Of a stretch of DNA of 10,147 nt, positions 7,701 through 10,147 are shown one piece after another. A program made the position numbers and the translations under genes. Each line of letters starts with the position of its first letter. The first letter of the stretch is position 1. Source of the stretch: Thermoflexus sp042408365 (GTDB taxonomy: Bacteria > Chloroflexota > Anaerolineae > Thermoflexales > Thermoflexaceae); the NCBI RefSeq assembly GCF_042408365.1, contig NZ_JBHOQJ010000054.1, positions 1 to 10,147 on the forward strand, in the 5' to 3' direction. The notes under the pieces are model-generated. The model saw only the letters and a list, made by a program, of their open reading frames with translations, did not search any database and had not been told where the DNA came from.

Positions 7701-9109
7701 CCATCGTACAAAGCCGAGACGCCCGGCGGCGGATTGATCCCATCGGCGATCCAGGTCAACATCCCAGCCGAGAGGTCCCAAATCCCATCCGCACCGGGGT
7801 TCCCTGCGGCGTCGAAGAGATCGGCGCCTGCCAGCTCGCTGCCCTTCCGCATCGGCTTCTCATCGGTGAGGTCCTGGTCAAAGTCCACGTCCACGTAGAC
7901 CGTATCATAGACCCCAGGAGAGGCCTCGTCCGCCACGATCACCACCGCCGGGGCGGCAATAGGATCAGCCGCATAGCCCAACCCTAGCGCGTTCCCAGCA
8001 AACAGATGCCAGATATCCGGATGGACCGTATAGTAATATTGCCCGCTCCTTGAGCGGTTCGGCCAGATGAAAGTCAGTGTGCTGGTCGGGGTGTTGGTGT
8101 AGTCCAGGGTCAATGAGGCTGTGCAGGTTAAGGCGGTGCATGTGGCCCCGCTCACTGGCAGGGTATGGGCGAACCAGGTCAGCGTCACCATATCCCAGTA
8201 ATTATCAGGGCCGATCGTCGCGGTGGGGTCAAGGGCGTAGAAGGCGCCTGAAAGCGTGTTATAGGCGAAGGGCCAGCCGGCGTAGGGGCCGGAGGGGATG
8301 CGGGCCTGAGTGCCCTGGAGGTCTGGATGACCGAAATCCACGCCGGTATCCACAACGGCAACGACCACCCCAGCGCCCGTATAGCCCTTAGCGTGCGCCT
8401 CGGACGCGCCGTGGATCTCCCGCACTTTTACCGTAGCCGGCTCTGCCCCGGGACTCTGGGCAGCGGGAGCGGGGGATGGACGTCCCTCCCCGGGAGGCAA
8501 AACCGGTTTCGGGAGAGGAACCGGGCGGGGCTGACGCCCGCGGAGCTCTCGGAGCTTCTGGAACAGCAACGACTTGCCTCCCTGTTGCAGCAGCTCCCGG
8601 ATCTCCCTTCCAGTGAGTCGGCCTCGGGTAGGCGGAAGTTCATCATCCGGTGGGGCTTCCACGGGTTGATAGGATTCTGTGGAGATCACAGCGATCACCC
8701 CGGGGAGGCCGGCTAGCTTCCGAAGCTGGGAATCCTGGATCTCCCCCACCGCCCAGCGGATGCCGTTCAGGGGTTTGCTGTAAACCACTCGTCGCATCAC
8801 GTTGTTGAGATCAGTTTCCTTTGTCATTAGGACGCTGACCAACACAACACGGCGGGTGGGGTGTAGGGCCAAAGGACGAAGATCCGGAGCAAGCTTTCGA
8901 AGGGTCGGATCGGAGGCAGTTTCCACACTAGGAGGTGGAGTCGACGGCTGGGGTTGAAAGGTGCTTCTCGCTGTGGCGGGAGAGCTCTGCCACCAAGGGG
9001 ATTGCGCTTCTACCCGAGTCTGGGCCCCTGTTGGGAAGCCTGAGCCCATAAGGACCGCTGCAATTACCAACAGAAGGGGCGCCCGCCCGAAGCGTTTCCC
9101 TGGGGTCAT
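4736..9109 (-). CDS. large secreted subtilisin-family (S8) serine protease with long Asp-His insertion
   Basis: Extracellular serine endopeptidase, 1457 residues. A signal peptide is visible at 1-29 (basic MTPGKRFGR, hydrophobic APLLLVIAAVLM, likely cut in TGA/QT). An I9-like inhibitory propeptide lies around 86-143 and a proline-rich linker around 190-222. The catalytic domain (~225-775) has D254 (AVVDTGVD), H489 (DSHGTNCAS), oxyanion N613 (ATGNGGHG) and S706 (GGTSMATP). The 234 residues between D254 and H489 far exceed the ~30 of subtilisin and recall pyrolysin and tripeptidyl-peptidase II. The residue at His+4 is cysteine, as in proteinase K and kexins. After the catalytic domain come calcium-type acidic loops (D881-D892; D903 onward; a canonical EF-hand-like DTNGNGRVDAGE at 913-924), beta-rich domains, a pre-peptidase C-terminal (PPC)-like domain (~1275-1370, DIDLYLYLDDGDG at 1312) and a last Ig-like domain ending in IYLPLVMKSGP. 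The start is ATG 9109, preceded by AGGAGG; the open frame extends 22 codons further without signal-peptide character. It is transcribed alone. Confidence 0.95.
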   Translation of the reverse strand: MTPGKRFGRAPLLLVIAAVLMGSGFPTGAQTRVEAQSPWWQSSPATARSTFQPQPSTPPPSVETASDPTLRKLAPDLRPLALHPTRRVVLVSVLMTKETDLNNVMRRVVYSKPLNGIRWAVGEIQDSQLRKLAGLPGVIAVISTESYQPVEAPPDDELPPTRGRLTGREIRELLQQGGKSLLFQKLRELRGRQPRPVPLPKPVLPPGEGRPSPAPAAQSPGAEPATVKVREIHGASEAHAKGYTGAGVVVAVVDTGVDFGHPDLQGTQARIPSGPYAGWPFAYNTLSGAFYALDPTATIGPDNYWDMVTLTWFAHTLPVSGATCTALTCTASLTLDYTNTPTSTLTFIWPNRSRSGQYYYTVHPDIWHLFAGNALGLGYAADPIAAPAVVIVADEASPGVYDTVYVDVDFDQDLTDEKPMRKGSELAGADLFDAAGNPGADGIWDLSAGMLTWIADGINPPPGVSALYDGVAVPQAGRLLSFVGDEDSHGTNCASDIAAQGVITDPEWIGPINPLFAGGESIGGVGGPVLAGMAPKAKVAAFQNGFYLPFDSWTLAALGFDGVPNSGDEAQIVSNSWGASATINDGWDMTSRFAHWLNNYFAPNTAFLVATGNGGHGYGTVTEPDGGSIIDVGASTSYGSLVYFEFVTPDQFTYGDVQPWSNRGPTTLGDVSPDVVAVGAWGTGANPLNIYFGNGQAAYDIFGGTSMATPVAAGNLALVYHAFRAKHGRWPTWTEARAIFLNAAHDLGYDVLTQGSGNVDADRATDIAAGMNYGYWVEPAQWTPGSYRGVEYPTFPAIMHAGQSAAKTFTIHNPTAVPFSVSLRDVTLEKVGELTFTLSFPSFGPPPFTRPTWVTDITPLIEAYDPDLVRAQVIFPYSVFDTNGNYKYDWHDRWRVLFYDWTDLNGDGNLWTDTNGNGRVDAGEIDIVGGIYEYNRFTYGYPSGTYLEASLGRDSLSRRHDGVFFGVQRRTTSSLDVNEGIADSTGTAGPDPVTMQVRITFYKKADWGWLSLSASSVSLPANGNATFQAILSVPSTARPGVYEGAIEVSHGPHKHVIPVVVHVAANGPTFDFGAASLAEPIGNQPYDNGHLFGGFDWTWRYESGDWKLFYYDIPNGTAGPGKAMIVDTRWFTTPTDVDTWIFARSTDFYSTLDPTFFGPQSVELVGGSNDTYIGSGRFIFDTATGGPREIVAGEIRDGLGFVALHNVLYAGAQFGEPLVGSAYQVQVTPYPVVITIPITSGMWTEFFSTTRSIPEGIQVLAFGLSQPQVLLNQTALQDDPDDPCTASWVYSQTISSGGLLEITTSSATPGLDIDLYLYLDDGDGTFECGTQDALVGSSTTPTAVERIRVTLPPDGRYWIAVHGWNVPGGSAPFNITIQAIQGTDLVVSGVPSGAIPAGTPVSFQVAFSKAVTPPATYYGILFVGPAPAPTALQVPVTIHFVPTVSRIYLPLVMKSGP

Positions 9110-9114
9110 GGCCG

Positions 9115-9120
9115 CCTCCT
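9115..9120 (-). promoter_or_regulatory. ribosome binding site that fixes the subtilase start
   Basis: AGGAGG on the minus strand lies 5 bases before ATG 9109-9107. It selects this start, which opens directly onto a signal peptide, over the in-frame ATG at 9175. The latter would lie practically at the predicted transcription start and put 22 unrelated residues before the signal peptide. Confidence 0.85.
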
Positions 9121-9179
9121 CACGGAGATGGTGAAACCCACATCCGCCTATGCACTTTTCAGCAGCGCCTCGCACTTAT

Positions 9180-9207
9180 ATTGTAAATTCGCTGCAGCGT
9201 TTGTCAA
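9180..9207 (-). promoter_or_regulatory. sigma70-type promoter for the subtilase gene
   Basis: On the minus strand a perfect -35 box TTGACA (9207-9202) is followed after 16 bases by TACAAT (9185-9180), one mismatch from the -10 consensus. Transcription would start near 9173, giving a leader of roughly 64 bases before ATG 9109. The local AT-richness stands out from the GC-rich surroundings. Confidence 0.75.
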
Positions 9208-9358
9208 GACCCTCGGTTTGCGGAAGTCACGAGCCCCCGCGTCCGACAGCCAATGGACACGAAGCGTTCACCCATTGCGCCCCTTGCTGCGTATCACTTT
9301 CTGAAGACGTCTGCTCAGCAGGCTAGTGCATGCTTGGGTGTAAAAAGTTCAGCGTTCC

Positions 9359-9364
9359 AGGAGG
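9359..9364 (+). promoter_or_regulatory. ribosome binding site of the small membrane protein gene
   Basis: AGGAGG lies 7 bases before ATG 9372, favouring this start over the in-frame ATG at 9330, which lacks a comparable site. The 14 extra residues from 9330 would add nothing recognisable. Confidence 0.8.
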
Positions 9365-9371
9365 TGCAGCC

Positions 9372-9908
9372 ATGGCACAATGGTGGAAACAGATCGGCGA
9401 AGCGCTGCGCATGGAGGAGATCGGAACCGGATGGCCAGCGGAGATCATTCCGTATCGGGCGGGGGTGATCGGGGGGCTGGCCGGAGGCATCGCCATGGTC
9501 GGCGTCGCCCTTGGGTACGGCTTGTACTCTGGCCAGGGGATCTGGCTCCCAGTGAACCTCATCGGAGCCACGCTCGTCCGGGAGCTCCAGGGAGCACCCA
9601 TGGAGGTCCTCACGCGGTTTCATCCGACCGCACTTTTCGCTGGGCTGATCTTGCATGGCTTGCTTTCCAGCGGGCTGGGAGCTCTCTACGCCATGATCCT
9701 GCCGACCCTGCCTGGACCGCCCTTGCTATGGGCCGTGATCGTAGGTCCGCTGCTCTGGCTGTCCGCCACGTTCGTCATCCTTCCGATCTTCAACCCGGTG
9801 ATGGCGCGGTATGTCGATTGGCCCTCCTTCGCCCTCGCCCATCTGATCTATGGCTTGATCATGGGGATCTGGGTTGGACGCACACCGAGGGTTCGAGCGG
9901 AGCGCTAG
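9372..9908 (+). CDS. uncharacterised four-helix integral membrane protein
   Basis: 178-residue membrane protein that I do not recognise. An amphipathic, charged N-terminus (1-29) precedes four clear hydrophobic segments: 30-52 (glycine-rich AGVIGGLAGGIAM), 86-110, 118-139 and 152-169. The C-terminus is short and basic (GRTPRVRAER). Histidines lie in or next to the helices (H84, H95 in LILHGLLSSGLGALY, H157 in LAHLIYGLIMG), a pattern that in other families can bind metal or heme, though nothing here proves that. There is no signal peptide and no enzyme motif. It is divergent from the protease gene across 262 bases, which contain no promoter I can assign to this gene with confidence. The composition of the coding region matches the rest of the window; the sudden AT-rich DNA begins right after its TAG stop. 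Confidence 0.75.
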   Translation: MAQWWKQIGEALRMEEIGTGWPAEIIPYRAGVIGGLAGGIAMVGVALGYGLYSGQGIWLPVNLIGATLVRELQGAPMEVLTRFHPTALFAGLILHGLLSSGLGALYAMILPTLPGPPLLWAVIVGPLLWLSATFVILPIFNPVMARYVDWPSFALAHLIYGLIMGIWVGRTPRVRAER

Positions 9909-10147
9909 GGATTACTTATAGGTGTAAATGGTAAATTTAATTTAGAAGTGGACTTTAAGGTTGAAAAGGGAGAGTTTTTAGCAATATTTGGTAAATCAGG
10001 AAGTGGTAAACTAGCATACTTAGGTCTATCGCTGGACTTGAAACACCAGATGAAGGGTATATAGAGTTTAACGGTATAGTTTATTTTGACAGTAAGAAAA
10101 AAATAAACCTTCCACCACAAAAGAGAAGTATCGGTTTTGTTTTTCAA
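9909..10147 (+). pseudogene. modC: molybdate-type ABC transporter ATPase fragment (ModC-like), no start, frameshifted, cut by window end
   Basis: Encodes the N-terminal part of an ABC ATP-binding subunit, the cytoplasmic motor of an import system. Frame one (9909-10010) reads ...VDFKVEKGEFLAIFGKSGSGK, ending in Walker A. The homology continues in another frame from 10010: TSILRSIAGLETPDEGYIEF, then NGIVYFDSKKKINLPPQKRS and IGFVFQ, where the final Q is the Q-loop glutamine and the window ends. The FDS...INLPPQKRSIGFVFQ stretch is typical of ModC, the molybdate transporter ATPase. A single missing A in the AAA run at 10008-10010 restores one continuous frame. No ATG, GTG or TTG lies in frame before the domain; the frame opens directly after the previous gene's stop. 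The stretch is strikingly AT-rich, with AT-ending codons and lysine-rich protein, unlike everything to its left. It likely derives from a different, low-GC organism (Aquificota-like in style; uncertain). Confidence 0.78.

Noticed and set aside
9905..10147. Minus-strand open frame over the AT-rich tail
   Set aside because: The plus strand clearly encodes an ABC ATPase with Walker A and the ModC-like LPPQKR segment; the reverse frame is its shadow and crosses the composition break.

Overview
The window is GC-rich bacterial DNA carrying four intact or near-intact genes and two gene fragments at its edges. The gene content suggests a Chloroflexota bacterium, probably from a hot environment: a CruF-type carotenoid protein, a very large BTAD/STAND regulator with TPRs, and a giant secreted subtilase ending in a YLPLV-type C-terminus. 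This is inference from protein style, not a database match.

Layout. 2-280 (+) is the 3' end of an IS200/IS605-family tnpB, cut by the window edge. 308-898 (+) is a CruF/DUF422 membrane protein that lacks the N-terminal membrane segments usual for the family and begins 27 bases after the tnpB stop. The simplest reading is that the insertion element interrupted the carotenoid gene. 1098-4550 (+) encodes a 1150-residue transcriptional regulator (winged helix, BTAD, AAA/STAND ATPase, TPR-rich C-terminus). 4551-4735 is a convergent intergenic region with three inverted repeats. One is a perfect 21-bp hairpin with an internal 15-bp tandem repeat, and another is a clear intrinsic terminator for the gene on the minus strand. 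4736-9109 (-) encodes a 1457-residue secreted S8 subtilase with a complete catalytic triad and an unusually long insertion between Asp and His. It has its own sigma70-like promoter at 9180-9207. 9372-9908 (+) encodes a small, unrecognised four-helix membrane protein.

From 9909 to the end the DNA abruptly becomes AT-rich. It encodes the start of a molybdate-type ABC ATPase (ModC-like), without a start codon and with a one-base frameshift in its P-loop. The composition break falls exactly at the stop codon of the preceding gene, which looks more like an assembly chimera, or a very recent foreign join, than a native gene order.

The genes do not form an obvious pathway. The regulator has no clear linked target, and the protease and the membrane protein are divergently transcribed from a shared 262-bp intergenic region. 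I did not find a convincing new multi-gene system. The points most worth checking are the IS-truncated cruF, the palindromic repeat at 4551-4608, the subtilase architecture and the chimeric right end.
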